From assembly GCF_017348915.1 (NCBI RefSeq), contig NZ_CP071383.1, positions 2,356,001 through 2,420,000 on the forward strand: 64,000 bases of DNA. The letters run 5' to 3'. This document shows positions 37,822 through 48,485 of this stretch, one piece after another. The notes under the pieces were generated by a model. That model did not search any database, was not told where the DNA came from, and worked only from the letters and a program-made list of their open reading frames with translations. How positions within the stretch are numbered: position 1 is the stretch's first letter; every line of letters begins with the position of its first letter. This stretch comes from Leclercia pneumoniae (lineage in GTDB: Bacteria; Pseudomonadota; Gammaproteobacteria; Enterobacterales; Enterobacteriaceae). The position numbers and the translations under genes were made by a program.

Positions 37822-38574
37822 ATGAATTCCCGACAACAACAAATTCTGCAGATGGTGATCGACAGAGGGCGCGTCAGCGTCGTCGAGCTGGCGAAAACAA
37901 CCGGCGTGTCGGAAGTGACCATCCGCCAGGATCTCAACCTGCTTGAAAAAATGAGTTATCTGCGTCGCGCGCACGGCTACGCGGTTCCGCTCGACAGTGA
38001 AGATGTTGAAACGCGGATGATGAATAACTATGCCCTGAAGCGTGAACTGGCGGAGTTTGCCGCCTCACTGGTGAACAACGGCGAAACGGTCTTCATTGAG
38101 AATGGCAGTAGCAATGCCCTGCTCGCCCGGACGCTGGCAGAGCAGAAAGAGGTGACTATCGTCACCGTCAGCAGCTATATCGCCCATCTGCTTAAGGAGA
38201 CGCGCTGCGAAGTGATCCTGCTGGGCGGTATCTATCAGAAGAAGAGCGAAAGCATGGTTGGCCCGCTGACGCGGCAATATGTTCAGCAGGTGCATTTCAG
38301 TAAAGCCTTTATCGGCATCGATGGCTGGCAGCCTGAGACCGGCTTTACCGGGCGTGACATGATGCGTTCCGATGTCGTCAACGCGGTGCTGGAGAAAGGC
38401 GGCGAAGCGGTCGTACTGACCGATAGCTCCAAGTTTGGTGCTGTTCACCCTTATATGATGGGCCCCATCTCGCGCTTCAGCCGGGTCATTACGGATAACG
38501 GCCTTAAAGCGGAGCATCAGCAGCAATTAGAACGTGACGGACTCATCGTCGATATCGTAAAAAAACCTGAATGA
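37822..38574 (+). CDS. yciT: DeoR-family transcriptional regulator YciT
   Basis: 250-residue repressor-type protein: a DeoR helix-turn-helix at residues 1-57 ([27 protein letters not shown]) and a DeoR C-terminal sugar-phosphate-sensing domain ([39 protein letters not shown]). In E. coli YciT affects osmotic response; the ligand is unknown. An ATG three codons upstream (37813) lacks a ribosome-binding site; the ATG at 37822 has GGA at proper spacing and matches E. coli MNSRQQ. It precedes osmB on the same strand. Confidence 0.93.
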   Translation: MNSRQQQILQMVIDRGRVSVVELAKTTGVSEVTIRQDLNLLEKMSYLRRAHGYAVPLDSEDVETRMMNNYALKRELAEFAASLVNNGETVFIENGSSNALLARTLAEQKEVTIVTVSSYIAHLLKETRCEVILLGGIYQKKSESMVGPLTRQYVQQVHFSKAFIGIDGWQPETGFTGRDMMRSDVVNAVLEKGGEAVVLTDSSKFGAVHPYMMGPISRFSRVITDNGLKAEHQQQLERDGLIVDIVKKPE

Positions 38575-38585
38575 CCTCCCTCCTC

Positions 38586-38607
38586 TTCGCCCGATTATTC
38601 GGGCGAA
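38586..38607 (+). terminator. Hairpin after yciT
   Basis: TTCGCCCGA (38586-38594) and TCGGGCGAA (38599-38607) form a 9-bp stem with a TTAT loop; only TTATCCCC follows, so it is a weak terminator. Confidence 0.6.
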
Positions 38608-38790
38608 TTATCCCCTCGCGTTGTATGAGACTATTCCGACCATTTCTTTAAGACTATTTACCTGTCTGCTGAATGATTAAGACGTAAAATTAATGTTAGC
38701 GATATAACAGGAAGTAACTATCACCTGCGTGATTTTGTAACGCCTGCGCGACAAGGTTTCATGGATAACGGCAACTGAGTATGTAAATAA

Positions 38791-38800
38791 GCTATACTTA
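38791..38800 (+). promoter_or_regulatory. Sigma-S-type promoter of osmB
   Basis: GCTATACTTA matches the sigma-S -10 consensus (C at -13, CTATACT core). It lies about 45 bases before the osmB ATG, in the position of E. coli osmB P2. Confidence 0.8.
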
Positions 38801-38845
38801 GATTGATTATGTGTTCCATGAATCAATAATTCAGGAGAACGTATT

Positions 38846-39064
38846 ATGTCTTTACTTACCAGCAAGAAATTAACTGCCGCCGTGGTGGCAGTGACTCTGG
38901 CAATGTCTTTGAGCGCATGTTCCAACTGGTCCAAACGCGATCGTAACACCGCTATCGGCGCGGGTGCTGGTGCTATCGGTGGTTCAGTCCTGACCGATGG
39001 CAGCACGCTGGGTACCTTAGGTGGTGCAGCAGTCGGCGGTATTATCGGCCACCAGGTAGATTAA
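38846..39064 (+). CDS. osmB: Osmotically inducible lipoprotein B
   Basis: 72-residue outer-membrane lipoprotein induced by high osmolarity and stationary phase; role uncertain. A lipoprotein signal peptide has the lipobox LSAC with the lipidated Cys25, and the next residue is Ser, so sorting to the outer membrane is expected. The rest is a glycine-zipper domain (AIGAGAGAIGGSVLTDGSTLGTLGGAAVGGIIG). The start follows TCAGGAGAACGTATT. Confidence 0.96.
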   Translation: MSLLTSKKLTAAVVAVTLAMSLSACSNWSKRDRNTAIGAGAGAIGGSVLTDGSTLGTLGGAAVGGIIGHQVD

Positions 39065-39098
39065 TTAAGTTAGTCAGCTTCACGCTATTGAATTTAAT

Positions 39099-39127
39099 GC
39101 CACGGCCAATGCCGTGGCTTATTTTTT
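39099..39127 (+). terminator. Rho-independent terminator of osmB
   Basis: GCCACGGC (39099-39106) and GCCGTGGC (39111-39118) with a CAAT loop are followed by TTATTTTTT. Confidence 0.92.
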
Positions 39128-39133
39128 CCTTTT

Positions 39134-39460
39134 TTAACCACCTGCCAGTTTGACTTTCATCCCTTTGGCTTCCAGCAGCGATTTAATAAGATCGCGTTTA
39201 TCCCCCTGGATTTCTATTACGCCATCTTTTACTGCGCCGCCGCAGCCACATTTCTTTTTTAATTCCGCGGCTATCTGCACCAGCGTAGCATCGTCGGCAT
39301 CAATACCGGTAACCAGACATACGCCCTTCCCTTTCCGCCCGCTGGTCTGGCGCTGAATACGCACAATACCGTCCCCTTTCGGTCGTTCTGGGGAAGATTT
39401 GGGTTCATCGATACGCCCGGTTTCAGTTGAGTAGACCAGACGACTGTTTGTATCGCGCAT
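39134..39460 (-). CDS. yciH: YciH, SUI1/eIF1-domain protein
   Basis: 108-residue homolog of eukaryotic initiation factor 1, proposed to affect start-codon and initiator discrimination or to act in stress translation. The SUI1 domain fills residues 30-108 (IVRIQRQTSGRKGKGVCLVTG ... CGCGGAVKDGVIEIQGD). Same length as E. coli. Its ATG overlaps the pyrF stop (TAATG), so it is translated with pyrF. Confidence 0.95.
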   Translation of the reverse strand: MRDTNSRLVYSTETGRIDEPKSSPERPKGDGIVRIQRQTSGRKGKGVCLVTGIDADDATLVQIAAELKKKCGCGGAVKDGVIEIQGDKRDLIKSLLEAKGMKVKLAGG

Positions 39461-40197
39461 TACGCCCCCTTATTCAGTGATGCGTTGATGGCACGCAGGG
39501 TTTGCGCCGGATCGGCAGACTGGGTCACCGGACGCCCAATAACCATATAGTCTACGCCGGCAGTCTGCGCCTGTTCCGGCGTCATGATACGACGCTGATC
39601 GCCCGCATCGCTGCCCACCGGACGAATCCCTGGCGTCACCAGCTTGAAGGACTGACCCAGCTCGCTCTTAAAGCGAACCGCTTCCTGAGCGGAACAGACC
39701 ACGCCATCGAGGCCAGAATTTTGGGTCAGGCGTGCCAGACGTTCTGCGTGCTCCGCTGGCGTGAGCGTAATGCCCAGCTCGAGCAAGTCGCTGGCTTCCA
39801 TGCTGGTGAGCACGGTAACCGCAATTAAGAGCGGGGCATCGTTGCCAAACGGTATCAGCGCTTCGCGCGCTGCTGTCATCATTCGTGCACCGCCGGAGGC
39901 GTGAACGTTTACCATCCATACACCCAGATCTGCAGCTGCCGCTACGGCATGCGCGGTGGTGTTAGGAATGTCGTGAAATTTAAGGTCGAGGAAGATTTCA
40001 AACCCGCGCTGCTGCAGGTCACGGACGATTTGCGGCCCGAACAGCGTAAACATCTCTTTACCCACTTTCAGACGGCAGTCGCGTGGGTCGATGCGATCAA
40101 CAAAAGCCAAAGCGTTATCACGATTGTTGTAATCAAGGGCGACAACAACAGGAGAGGATGTAACTACGCGGGAAGATGATGAAGCTAAAGACGTCAT
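39460..40197 (-). CDS. pyrF: Orotidine 5'-phosphate decarboxylase
   Basis: Decarboxylates OMP to UMP, the last step of de novo pyrimidine synthesis. The active-site segment [12 protein letters not shown] carries the Asp-Lys-x-x-Asp charged array, and the phosphate-binding loop lies in [17 protein letters not shown] and [13 protein letters not shown]. 245 residues, as in E. coli. Followed by translationally coupled yciH; lapB ends-to-start distance upstream is 187 bases. Confidence 0.97.
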   Translation of the reverse strand: MTSLASSSSRVVTSSPVVVALDYNNRDNALAFVDRIDPRDCRLKVGKEMFTLFGPQIVRDLQQRGFEIFLDLKFHDIPNTTAHAVAAAADLGVWMVNVHASGGARMMTAAREALIPFGNDAPLLIAVTVLTSMEASDLLELGITLTPAEHAERLARLTQNSGLDGVVCSAQEAVRFKSELGQSFKLVTPGIRPVGSDAGDQRRIMTPEQAQTAGVDYMVIGRPVTQSADPAQTLRAINASLNKGA

Positions 40198-40384
40198 GAC
40201 CTGGCCTTCTCGTCGATGGGCGCCGCACCGGCGCGGGATAGATAAACGGCGAGCATTCTACCTGTGAGTGCTAAAAATTAACAGAAAGCATTTAAATCCT
40301 GTCAGGCTACAGGCCGCACGGAGTCAAAGGGCCGCAGATGAATCACCAATAGTATGTTGTAACTAAAGTGAGATTTTTTAAAAA

Positions 40385-41554
40385 TTATTGCCCATCCAGC
40401 CCGCGAATCGGCTTAATGGTATTCCATGCCCGGCACGACGGACAGTGCCAGTAAAGGGTATAGGCCGTAAAACCACACTTCTGACAGCGAAAACGCGGCT
40501 TGCTGCGTACCTGTTGACCCACCATGTCGCGCAGCACCATCAGACTCTCTTTGGCGCGCCCCTCTTCGGCATCATGAAGGTGATAGTCCATCAGTTTATG
40601 AAATACGCGCATGGTTGGATGGCGCTGTAGCTGACGGTTTATATAGAGCTGCGCAGTGTCGCTACCTTCATGCTGTTCGATGACATCTGCCAGCATCAGC
40701 TCGGCGCTGGCCCCGGTGTTCTCTTCCACGCAGCGGCGCAGGAAAGCGACCCACTCCTCGGGTTTGCCCAACTGCTGATAGCAGGTTTGCAGCATCTCTA
40801 AGGTTTCGCTAACTAACTCTTTATCTTGATCAATGACGCGCAGCAAGCTCTCCACGGCTTTGTTATATTCGCCTTTGGCCATAAACACCCGGCCGAGCAT
40901 GATGGAGATACGCGCGCTATTACGATCCGCCGCGGCGCCTTTTTTCAGCAACGCAATAGCGCGATCCATGTCCTCGCTGCCCATCTGCTGCAGCGCAAGC
41001 TCGCAGTAGAAATGGGCAATTTCGCCGCGCTGTTTATCTTTACCCAATTTCACCAGCCGTTCAGCCACCTCAATCGCTTTTTGCCAGTCACTGGTGGCCT
41101 GGTAAATTTGCAATAACTGCTGCAGGGTGCTGATACGGAAATCGGTTTCGTCCACCAGTTGGTTGAACATATCTTCCGCGCGGTCATAAAGCCCGGCGGC
41201 CATGTAGTCACGACCAAGCTGTTGAACGGCAAGCAGGCGCTGGTCGTAGGTTAACGACGCGCTCTCCATTAAGGTCTGGTGAATACGAATTGCACGGTCA
41301 ACTTCTCCGCGGGAGCGGAAGAGGTTACCGAGGGTGAGGTGAGCCTCAACGGTGCCGGTATCTTCTTTCAACATCTCAAGGAACAGGTCTACCGCTTTAT
41401 CCTGTTGATTGCTCAGCAGGAAGTTAACCCCTGCCACATAGTCACGTGACAGGCGGTTGGCTTCATCCTGTTTTGTCTGTTGCGCACTTCTGCGGCCCAT
41501 ATACCAGCCATAGGCTGCGGCGACAGGCAAAAGCAGAAACAACAACTCCAGCAT
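40385..41554 (-). CDS. lapB: Lipopolysaccharide assembly protein B
   Basis: Inner-membrane adaptor that presents LpxC to the FtsH protease and so limits LPS synthesis. One N-terminal membrane anchor (MLELLFLLLPVAAAYGWYMG) is followed by about nine TPR repeats on the cytoplasmic side (for example VEAHLTLGNLFRSRGEVDRA) and a C-terminal rubredoxin-type metal site with Cys357, 360, 371 and 374. 389 residues, as in E. coli YciM. It starts six bases after lapA. Confidence 0.97.
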   Translation of the reverse strand: MLELLFLLLPVAAAYGWYMGRRSAQQTKQDEANRLSRDYVAGVNFLLSNQQDKAVDLFLEMLKEDTGTVEAHLTLGNLFRSRGEVDRAIRIHQTLMESASLTYDQRLLAVQQLGRDYMAAGLYDRAEDMFNQLVDETDFRISTLQQLLQIYQATSDWQKAIEVAERLVKLGKDKQRGEIAHFYCELALQQMGSEDMDRAIALLKKGAAADRNSARISIMLGRVFMAKGEYNKAVESLLRVIDQDKELVSETLEMLQTCYQQLGKPEEWVAFLRRCVEENTGASAELMLADVIEQHEGSDTAQLYINRQLQRHPTMRVFHKLMDYHLHDAEEGRAKESLMVLRDMVGQQVRSKPRFRCQKCGFTAYTLYWHCPSCRAWNTIKPIRGLDGQ

Positions 41555-41560
41555 CTTCGA

Positions 41561-41869
41561 TTATTCCTTCGCGACCGGCACACCTGAAGTTACCGGAACG
41601 TCGGCCGTGGGCGCGATCTGATATTCAAGACGTTTAATTTTTCGTTCAGCACGGGCCAACGAGACGCGTACTTTAAGCCAGAACAGCCCGCAAATTAGCC
41701 AGCCGATCGCAAAGCCTGCTGCAAAAAGCACCGCCAGCAGACTTGAAATTCGATACTCGCCCTGCGCCAGCAGATAATTGAAAGTTACCTGTTGATCGTT
41801 TTGCGAACCTAATGTGACGGAAATGACAAAAATCGCCAATACCAGTAAGAAAATGAGTAAATATTTCAC
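41561..41869 (-). CDS. lapA: Lipopolysaccharide assembly protein A
   Basis: 102-residue inner-membrane protein with two membrane segments (LLIFLLVLAIFVISVTLGS near the N terminus and SSLLAVLFAAGFAIGWLICGLF) and a basic cytoplasmic tail; DUF1049. Acts with LapB in LPS assembly and LpxC control. First gene of lapA-lapB. Confidence 0.95.
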   Translation of the reverse strand: MKYLLIFLLVLAIFVISVTLGSQNDQQVTFNYLLAQGEYRISSLLAVLFAAGFAIGWLICGLFWLKVRVSLARAERKIKRLEYQIAPTADVPVTSGVPVAKE

Positions 41870-42020
41870 ATTACTTCCCGTTATGTGGTTTGAGCGAATA
41901 AAGTGTGTTCAACATACCGCAATCAGCCTTATAACCTATCATTTTAAGGGCTGACGCGAAACGGAAAAAGTCGCGCGCCAGATTAGGATCTGCGGGTTAA
42001 ATCGCGATTTTCAACCGCGG

Positions 42021-42785
42021 TCAGCTTTCCGCGTCCCGGGTGGCGATTTCTCGCTCTTCTTCTTTCGGCGGCATCAGCGGTCCACAGACTCGCTCAGCAA
42101 TCCAGGTGGCAAGCGTCACCAGCAGCCATGATATAAGCGTAGCGACGATCAGATCGACCGGCCAGTGCATTCCCAGGAGCAGACGGCTGCCCATCACCCC
42201 CGTGGCCCAGGCCAGCAGAACGACGATGGTGATGGTGCGCCGGCGTGGCCATAACAGCCCAACGCCCAGCAACGCCCAACTGGCGGCAAACATGGTGTGG
42301 CCCGAAGGAAAGGCAAAACCCGTCTCTTTTTGCCAGTGCTTGCGTAAGAATTTCGGAATATCCGTCTGCTCGGCCAACTGCTCTTTCACCAGTTCACCGC
42401 GCGCCTTACGCTTTAAATTGTAGAAGTCGTTTACCGGCACCTGGTGCTCTTTTTCGAGCCAGACTACATAAGGACGCGGTTCTTGCGCACGTTCTTTAAC
42501 CCAGGATTTCACCCCCTGCCCCACGGCAATCGATCCCCCGAGAATGGCAAACAGCATGATGGCGGCACGTAGACGAAAGCGCAGACACCATAAGAACCAG
42601 AGGCAGAGTAGCGTATGGGTAATAATGCCCCAGGGTTGGGTGACGGTTTCGGTTACCCAGAACAGGGTTTTCAACCAGGCGCTGCTGCCTCCTGGCTGCC
42701 ACTGCCAGCCGGAGATCCAGACGGCGGCGGGCATAATGAGCAATATCCCTGCTCCTACCGCCGTACGGCGGGCAATTGAAAGCAT
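42021..42785 (-). CDS. pgpB: Phosphatidylglycerophosphatase B / undecaprenyl-diphosphate phosphatase
   Basis: Inner-membrane PAP2 phosphatase acting on phosphatidylglycerophosphate, diacylglycerol pyrophosphate and C55-PP. The three PAP2 motifs are present: KERAQEPRP (about 97-105), FPSGHTMFAASW, and GSRLLLGMHWPVDL. About six membrane segments. The frame opens at 42815, but the ATG at 42785 follows AGGAGTCGAC and gives 254 residues beginning MLSIARRTAVGAG, as in E. coli. Divergent from ribA. Confidence 0.95.
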   Translation of the reverse strand: MLSIARRTAVGAGILLIMPAAVWISGWQWQPGGSSAWLKTLFWVTETVTQPWGIITHTLLCLWFLWCLRFRLRAAIMLFAILGGSIAVGQGVKSWVKERAQEPRPYVVWLEKEHQVPVNDFYNLKRKARGELVKEQLAEQTDIPKFLRKHWQKETGFAFPSGHTMFAASWALLGVGLLWPRRRTITIVVLLAWATGVMGSRLLLGMHWPVDLIVATLISWLLVTLATWIAERVCGPLMPPKEEEREIATRDAES

Positions 42786-42961
42786 GTCGACTCCTTTTAT
42801 CGGTAAGCCCAACAATCATAACCGAAAATTCATCGACAGGTAAAAATGTCGGATTGTGCGTTTAACGTTCGTATAGCGGGCGTGGATTAGGTGAACCTGC
42901 GCAGCTTGTGGCAAAATAAGCAGATAAAGAGAGCCGAACAGGCACATTTCTGGAGAATCAC

Positions 42962-43552
42962 ATGCAGCTTAAACGTGTGGCAGAAGCCAAACTGCCTACC
43001 CCCTGGGGCGATTTCCTGATGGTGGGTTTCGAAGAACTGGCAACCGGGCAGGATCATGTTGCGTTAGTCTACGGAGACATTTCCGGTCAGACGCCGGTAC
43101 TGGCACGCGTGCACTCTGAATGTCTGACGGGCGACGCGTTGTTTAGCCTGCGTTGTGACTGCGGGTTCCAGCTCGAAGCTGCCCTCTCGCATATTGCTGA
43201 AGAGGGGCGCGGTATACTGATGTATCACCGCCAGGAAGGACGTAACATTGGCCTGCTGAATAAAATACGGGCCTATGCACTGCAGGATCAGGGTTACGAT
43301 ACCGTCGAAGCGAACCATCAACTGGGCTTCGCGGCCGATGAGCGTGATTTTACGCTGTGCGCGGATATGTTTAAGCTGCTGGGCGTAGACGAAGTGCGTC
43401 TGTTGACCAACAACCCACGTAAGGTCGAAATTCTGAGCGAAGCGGGCATCAATATCGTGGAGCGCGTACCGCTGATCGTCGGACGTAACCCGAAAAACGC
43501 CCATTATCTGGATACGAAAGCCGCCAAGATGGGCCATCTCCTCGGCGAATAA
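42962..43552 (+). CDS. ribA: GTP cyclohydrolase II
   Basis: Converts GTP to the first riboflavin intermediate, formate and pyrophosphate. Zinc ligands Cys54, Cys65 and Cys67 are in [18 protein letters not shown]; the GTP-binding and catalytic region includes [18 protein letters not shown]. 196 residues, as in E. coli. The ATG follows TCTGGAGAATCAC. Confidence 0.97.
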   Translation: MQLKRVAEAKLPTPWGDFLMVGFEELATGQDHVALVYGDISGQTPVLARVHSECLTGDALFSLRCDCGFQLEAALSHIAEEGRGILMYHRQEGRNIGLLNKIRAYALQDQGYDTVEANHQLGFAADERDFTLCADMFKLLGVDEVRLLTNNPRKVEILSEAGINIVERVPLIVGRNPKNAHYLDTKAAKMGHLLGE

Positions 43553-43566
43553 ACGCGATAAAAATG

Positions 43567-43598
43567 AATGCCCGGCCATCGCTGCCGGGCATTTTTTT
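43567..43598. terminator. Terminator between ribA and acnA
   Basis: AATGCCCGGC (43567-43576) and GCCGGGCATT (43584-43593) form a 10-bp stem followed by a T-run to 43598. The convergent acnA stop is three bases further, so it may act both ways. Confidence 0.93.
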
Positions 43599-43601
43599 GC
43601 G

Positions 43602-46277
43602 TTAGTTAAGCATGTTTCGAATGACGTAATGCAGGATGCCGTCGTTCTGGTAGTAGGTTAACTCGGTTGCGGTATCAATACGGCAGCGGCATTCCAGCAC
43701 TTCCGTTTTGCCGTCGGCACGCGTCAGCGTAACTGGCACGGTCGCACCCGGTTTCAGATTTTGAAGATCGCGAATATCGATCTTCTCCTCACCCGTCAGC
43801 CCCAGCGTTTTCCGTGATTCGCCCTGCGGGAACTCCAGCGGCAAGATGCCCATCCCAATCAGGTTTGAACGGTGGATACGCTCGAACGACTCGGCAATCA
43901 CCACCCGCACGCCTAACAGACGTGGCCCTTTCGCCGCCCAGTCACGGCTGGAGCCAGAGCCATACTCTTTCCCGGCGATAACCGCCAGCGGCGTGCCTTC
44001 CTGCTGATAGGCCATGGCCGCATCGTAGATCGACACCACCTCGCTGCCCGGCAGGTGACGGGTCATGCCCCCCTCTACGCCCGGAACCATCTCATTACGA
44101 ATGCGAATATTAGCAAAGGTACCGCGCATCATCACTTCGTGGTTACCCCTGCGTGAACCGTAGGAGTTAAAATCACGACGCTCTACACCGCGGCTTTGCA
44201 GGTAACGTCCTGCCGGGCTGTCGGCCTTAATGCTGCCCGCTGGGGAGATATGGTCCGTGGTCACCGAGTCCCCCAGCATTGCCAGGATCCGTGCCCCGTG
44301 GATATCCTCCAGCGGTTTTGGCTCGGTACCCATATCGTCAAAGAATGGGGAGAGACGAATATAGGTTGAGTCGCTCTGCCAGCTATAAGTATCTGAGCGT
44401 GCCACTTCGATATTTTTCCACTCGGGCGTGCCTTCAAAGACTTCGGCATACTCTTTGCGGAACATATCGGTTGAGACCTGCTCAACCGCGCGAGATATCT
44501 CCTGCGCCGATGGCCAGATATCTTTCAGGTAGACCGGGTCGCCTTTGCGGTCATGCCCCAGCGGATCGGTTGCCAGGTTGATATTCATGTTCCCCGCCAG
44601 CGCGTAAGCCACCACCAGCGGCGGCGAAGCCAGCCAGTTCGTTTTTATCAGGGGATGAATACGACCTTCAAAGTTACGATTGCCCGACAGCACCGCACCA
44701 ACGGTGAGGTCACCCTGCTTAATCGCCTGTTCGATAGGCTCCGGCAGCGGCCCCGAGTTGCCGATACAGGTCGTACAACCGTATCCCACCAGGTTAAAGC
44801 CCAGCTCATCGAGGTATGGGGTAAGTCGGGCCTGCGCCAGGTAATCTGATACCACTTTCGAACCCGGTGCCAGCGAGGCTTTGACCCAAGGCTGACGCTT
44901 CAGGCCCAGCGTGACGGCTTTTTTCGCCAGCAGCCCGGCGGCCATCAGCACGCTGGGGTTGGAGGTATTGGTACAGGAGGTGATCGCCGCGATAGCCACC
45001 GCGCCGTCCGGCAGCTGGTAGGCGTGGCCGTTCATGGAATAATCGACGGGACGGCGATCTTTCTGCGCCGTATTGACCTCAAGCTCGGTGCTGGCGGCAA
45101 AGGCTTTCGGTACATCCCCCAGGGCAACACGATCCTGAGGGCGTTTTGGTCCGGCCAGGCTCGCCTCTACGCTGCCCATGTCCAGCGCCAGCGTACTGGT
45201 GAAGACGGGCTCATCTCCCGCATTACGCCACATACCTTGCGCCTTGGCATAGGCTTCTACCAGTGCCACCTGCTCCTCGCTGCGGCCACTCAGACGCATA
45301 TAGTCGAGGGTGACGCCATCGATAGGGAAGAAGCCGCAGGTTGCGCCATATTCTGGCGCCATATTGGCGATGGTGGCGCGGTCCGCCAGCGGAAGAGAAT
45401 CCAGTCCGTCCCCGTAAAATTCGACGAATTTGCCCACTACCCCGTGCTTACGCAGCATCTGGGTGACGGTCAATACAAGGTCAGTGGCGGTGATGCCCTC
45501 ACTGAGTTTGCCGGTCAGTTTGAAACCGACCACATCAGGAATAAGCATTGATACCGGTTGACCAAGCATCGCCGCTTCGGCTTCGATACCGCCGACGCCC
45601 CACCCCAATACCCCAAGGCCGTTGATCATGGTGGTATGCGAGTCCGTGCCAACCAGCGTGTCCGGATAGGCCACCCACTCTTTATCCTGAAGTTCGCTCC
45701 AGACCGCTCTGCCCAGATATTCAAGGTTCACCTGATGGCAAATCCCCGTTCCGGGCGGTACGACACTGAAGCGGCTAAATGCCTGTTGTCCCCACTTCAG
45801 GAAGACGTAGCGCTCGTGGTTGCGCTCCATTTCCAGACGCACGTTCTCTTCAAAGGCATCGTCGTCACCAAAGTGGTCAACGGTAACGGAGTGGTCGATA
45901 ACAAGGTCAACGGGGGAGAGAGGATTCACTTTTGCGGTATCACCGCCCAGGCGTTTAACGGCTTCACGCATGGCGGCCAGGTCAACAACAGCAGGCACGC
46001 CCGTAAAGTCCTGCATTAAAACCCTGGCGGGGCGGTAGGCGATCTCCCGGTCAGCATGGGCGGTTTTCAACCAGCCGGCGAGCGCGCGAATATCTTCAAG
46101 CGTGACGGAAGTTTCGTCCTGCCAGCGCAGCAGGTTTTCCAGCAACACTTTTAACGACTTGGGTAGACGCGCAATATCCCCAAGTTCCCTGGCAGCCAGC
46201 GGCAGACTGTAGTAATGGTAAGTTTTATTCTCAGCCTGCAATGTGTCCTTACTGGCTTCGCGTAGGGTTAACGACAT
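43602..46277 (-). CDS. acnA: Aconitate hydratase A
   Basis: Isomerises citrate and isocitrate; the stationary-phase and oxidative-stress aconitase, whose apo form binds mRNA. Cluster cysteines lie in [10 protein letters not shown] and [10 protein letters not shown]; substrate residues lie in [15 protein letters not shown] and [16 protein letters not shown]. The frame opens at 46451, but the ATG at 46277 follows the strong site AAGGAGGAGC and gives 891 residues beginning [13 protein letters not shown], as in E. coli. A terminator upstream separates it from ymiA-yciX-ymiC, so it has its own promoter in 46278-46417. Confidence 0.97.
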   Translation of the reverse strand: MSLTLREASKDTLQAENKTYHYYSLPLAARELGDIARLPKSLKVLLENLLRWQDETSVTLEDIRALAGWLKTAHADREIAYRPARVLMQDFTGVPAVVDLAAMREAVKRLGGDTAKVNPLSPVDLVIDHSVTVDHFGDDDAFEENVRLEMERNHERYVFLKWGQQAFSRFSVVPPGTGICHQVNLEYLGRAVWSELQDKEWVAYPDTLVGTDSHTTMINGLGVLGWGVGGIEAEAAMLGQPVSMLIPDVVGFKLTGKLSEGITATDLVLTVTQMLRKHGVVGKFVEFYGDGLDSLPLADRATIANMAPEYGATCGFFPIDGVTLDYMRLSGRSEEQVALVEAYAKAQGMWRNAGDEPVFTSTLALDMGSVEASLAGPKRPQDRVALGDVPKAFAASTELEVNTAQKDRRPVDYSMNGHAYQLPDGAVAIAAITSCTNTSNPSVLMAAGLLAKKAVTLGLKRQPWVKASLAPGSKVVSDYLAQARLTPYLDELGFNLVGYGCTTCIGNSGPLPEPIEQAIKQGDLTVGAVLSGNRNFEGRIHPLIKTNWLASPPLVVAYALAGNMNINLATDPLGHDRKGDPVYLKDIWPSAQEISRAVEQVSTDMFRKEYAEVFEGTPEWKNIEVARSDTYSWQSDSTYIRLSPFFDDMGTEPKPLEDIHGARILAMLGDSVTTDHISPAGSIKADSPAGRYLQSRGVERRDFNSYGSRRGNHEVMMRGTFANIRIRNEMVPGVEGGMTRHLPGSEVVSIYDAAMAYQQEGTPLAVIAGKEYGSGSSRDWAAKGPRLLGVRVVIAESFERIHRSNLIGMGILPLEFPQGESRKTLGLTGEEKIDIRDLQNLKPGATVPVTLTRADGKTEVLECRCRIDTATELTYYQNDGILHYVIRNMLN

Positions 46278-46417
46278 AAGCTCCTCCTTAATTACAGGGA
46301 TTGCGATGTCCTGACAGTTATCAGGGCTGTAATTAAAGATAACACAAAGAGAACGTAACGTTTTGATAACAACCCAAATTGATAAATTAGCGGGATAAAT
46401 CTGAATAAAGACGCATA

Positions 46418-46445
46418 AAAAACCCCGCACACAGGCGGGGTTTTT
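46418..46445 (-). terminator. Terminator after ymiC
   Basis: AAAAACCCCGC (46418-46428) and GCGGGGTTTTT (46435-46445) are a perfect 11-bp repeat with an ACACAG loop and a T-run on either strand. By position it ends the ymiA-yciX-ymiC transcript ahead of acnA. Confidence 0.9.
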
Positions 46446-46451
46446 AAGCAA

Positions 46452-46550
46452 TCAGTTGATTGTCATCCAGATTAGCTGGCACCAGAAAAGGATCGACAGT
46501 GAAAACGCGCCCATCCAGGACCAGTATTTGATACTGCGCATATTATTCAT
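46452..46550 (-). CDS. ymiC: YmiC-like small membrane protein
   Basis: A 32-residue protein (MNNMRSIKYWSWMGAFSLSI, then a hydrophobic stretch ending WMTIN) that is essentially one membrane segment after a short basic start. The position between yciX and acnA matches the E. coli small membrane protein gene ymiC, but I compare from memory, so the name is provisional. A second ATG directly upstream (46553) is equally possible; the ribosome-binding site is weak for both. A terminator starts seven bases after the stop, which supports it as the last gene of the transcript. Confidence 0.6.
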   Translation of the reverse strand: MNNMRSIKYWSWMGAFSLSILFWCQLIWMTIN

Positions 46551-46683
46551 CATTGCGACACCAGTCATATATTTATTCGTAAGGGTTGAGGTTTTACTCA
46601 GTAATATTGCTGATGTGTATTTATTAATGAGTACAAAAGCGCGGCGAGTAATTGGACAATTACGCGGAGCGGCAAAAACTAAA

Positions 46684-46854
46684 TTATTGTTTTTTCGGTT
46701 CGTCTTCTGCGAACGCGTCAATAAAAGCTTTCTGCTGCGGCGACAGCTTCCAAGAAGCCGGCACGTTAGCCTTTTCAGGTTTACGCGTGTCGCGCGCTGT
46801 GTCACGGTGCTGACACATTAGCTTGATGGTTTCAAACCGCTCCTGAACAGCCAT
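46684..46854 (-). CDS. yciX: YciX-like small protein
   Basis: 56-residue hydrophilic protein beginning MAVQERFETIKLMCQHRDTA and ending AFIDAFAEDEPKKQ; no membrane segment and no known domain. The ATG at 46854 lies two bases after the ymiA stop, so coupling is likely; the longer frame to 46899 runs into ymiA and is rejected. The name is given by position in the cysB-ymiA-yciX-acnA order of E. coli; I could not confirm similarity by alignment. Confidence 0.65.
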   Translation of the reverse strand: MAVQERFETIKLMCQHRDTARDTRKPEKANVPASWKLSPQQKAFIDAFAEDEPKKQ

Positions 46855-46856
46855 AG

Positions 46857-46985
46857 TTAACCCCAAAAGTGCCAGACGAGGAGCGCAACGACCACCCAAA
46901 ACAGTGCTGAGCCAAGGAATACGGCCAGCCAGGCTTTACGCTTGAGCTGCGGGTCCCTTTGCGGTTCTTCACTTCCTGATGGCAT
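46857..46985 (-). CDS. ymiA: YmiA small membrane protein
   Basis: 42-residue protein with a hydrophilic start (MPSGSEEPQRDPQLKRKAW) and one C-terminal membrane segment (the LAVFLGSALFWVVVALLVW stretch) ending HFWG. Very similar to the YmiA protein encoded between cysB and acnA in E. coli. The ATG at 46985 has AGAGG six bases ahead; an in-frame ATG 11 codons upstream lacks one. First gene of a three-gene transcript of tiny proteins. Confidence 0.82.
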   Translation of the reverse strand: MPSGSEEPQRDPQLKRKAWLAVFLGSALFWVVVALLVWHFWG

Positions 46986-47287
46986 TGCTATCCTCTTGCA
47001 ATCGATTTCGCTTATCATTTCGATACCAAACAATCGGCATAAGTAATCATGGTTGAGATAAATCCTAAAAGAACTTTAGACGAAAATCCAGTGAATTTAC
47101 GAATCCTAAGCCATTAAATAGTTAATCTTTTGACCGGAAATAAATAATTGAAACGAAGAATTTGCGAAGCGGGATAATATTTTCTACTTTTGTCGCAAAT
47201 TTGCGACAGTTTAGTCTGGCGAAGGGAGAAATTGGGCGGGTTAAACGAAGATGATGATAATTCTAATTTAGGTTAAGCCATTAAAGA
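46986..47287. other. AT-rich intergenic region between cysB terminator and ymiA
   Basis: No coding frame supported. It must hold the ymiA promoter and contains one perfect 18-bp palindrome (described separately). Local base composition is clearly richer in A and T than the flanking genes. Confidence 0.55.
47191..47208. repeat. Perfect 18-bp palindrome upstream of ymiA
   Basis: TGTCGCAAATTTGCGACA is fully self-complementary without spacer. It lies 206 bases upstream of the ymiA ATG and 80 bases past the cysB terminator. Both the length and the absence of a T-run fit a dimeric repressor site better than a terminator. It does not match the TrpR, TyrR, FNR or LexA consensus. Confidence 0.6.
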
Positions 47288-47316
47288 CGGTATCTTTCCG
47301 CAGGGGAAAGATACCG
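47288..47316 (-). terminator. Terminator of cysB
   Basis: CGGTATCTTTCC (47288-47299) and GGAAAGATACCG (47305-47316) form a perfect 12-bp stem eight bases after the cysB stop; the minus strand continues TCTTTAATGG, a modest T-run. Confidence 0.75.
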
Positions 47317-47323
47317 GATGTGA

Positions 47324-48313
<990 letters not shown>

Positions 48314-48432
48314 TTAACGCACACGGGCAATCGCTTAAGACGATTTGATAATAAGAAAGGGGTTAACTATAACCACTATATCATTTATATCATCACTGTA
48401 TAGTACGGAACTAAAAATAATAAGAATGTAAT

Positions 48433-48460
48433 AAAAAAGGGCCGGAGATCCGGCCCTTTT
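48433..48460 (-). terminator. Terminator of topA
   Basis: AAAAGGGCCGG (48435-48445) and CCGGCCCTTTT (48450-48460) with a four-base loop; on the minus strand the T-run continues to 48433. It lies 25 bases after the topA stop. Confidence 0.92.
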
Positions 48461-48485
48461 ACAGGTAAGTTACGGTATGTAAAGG

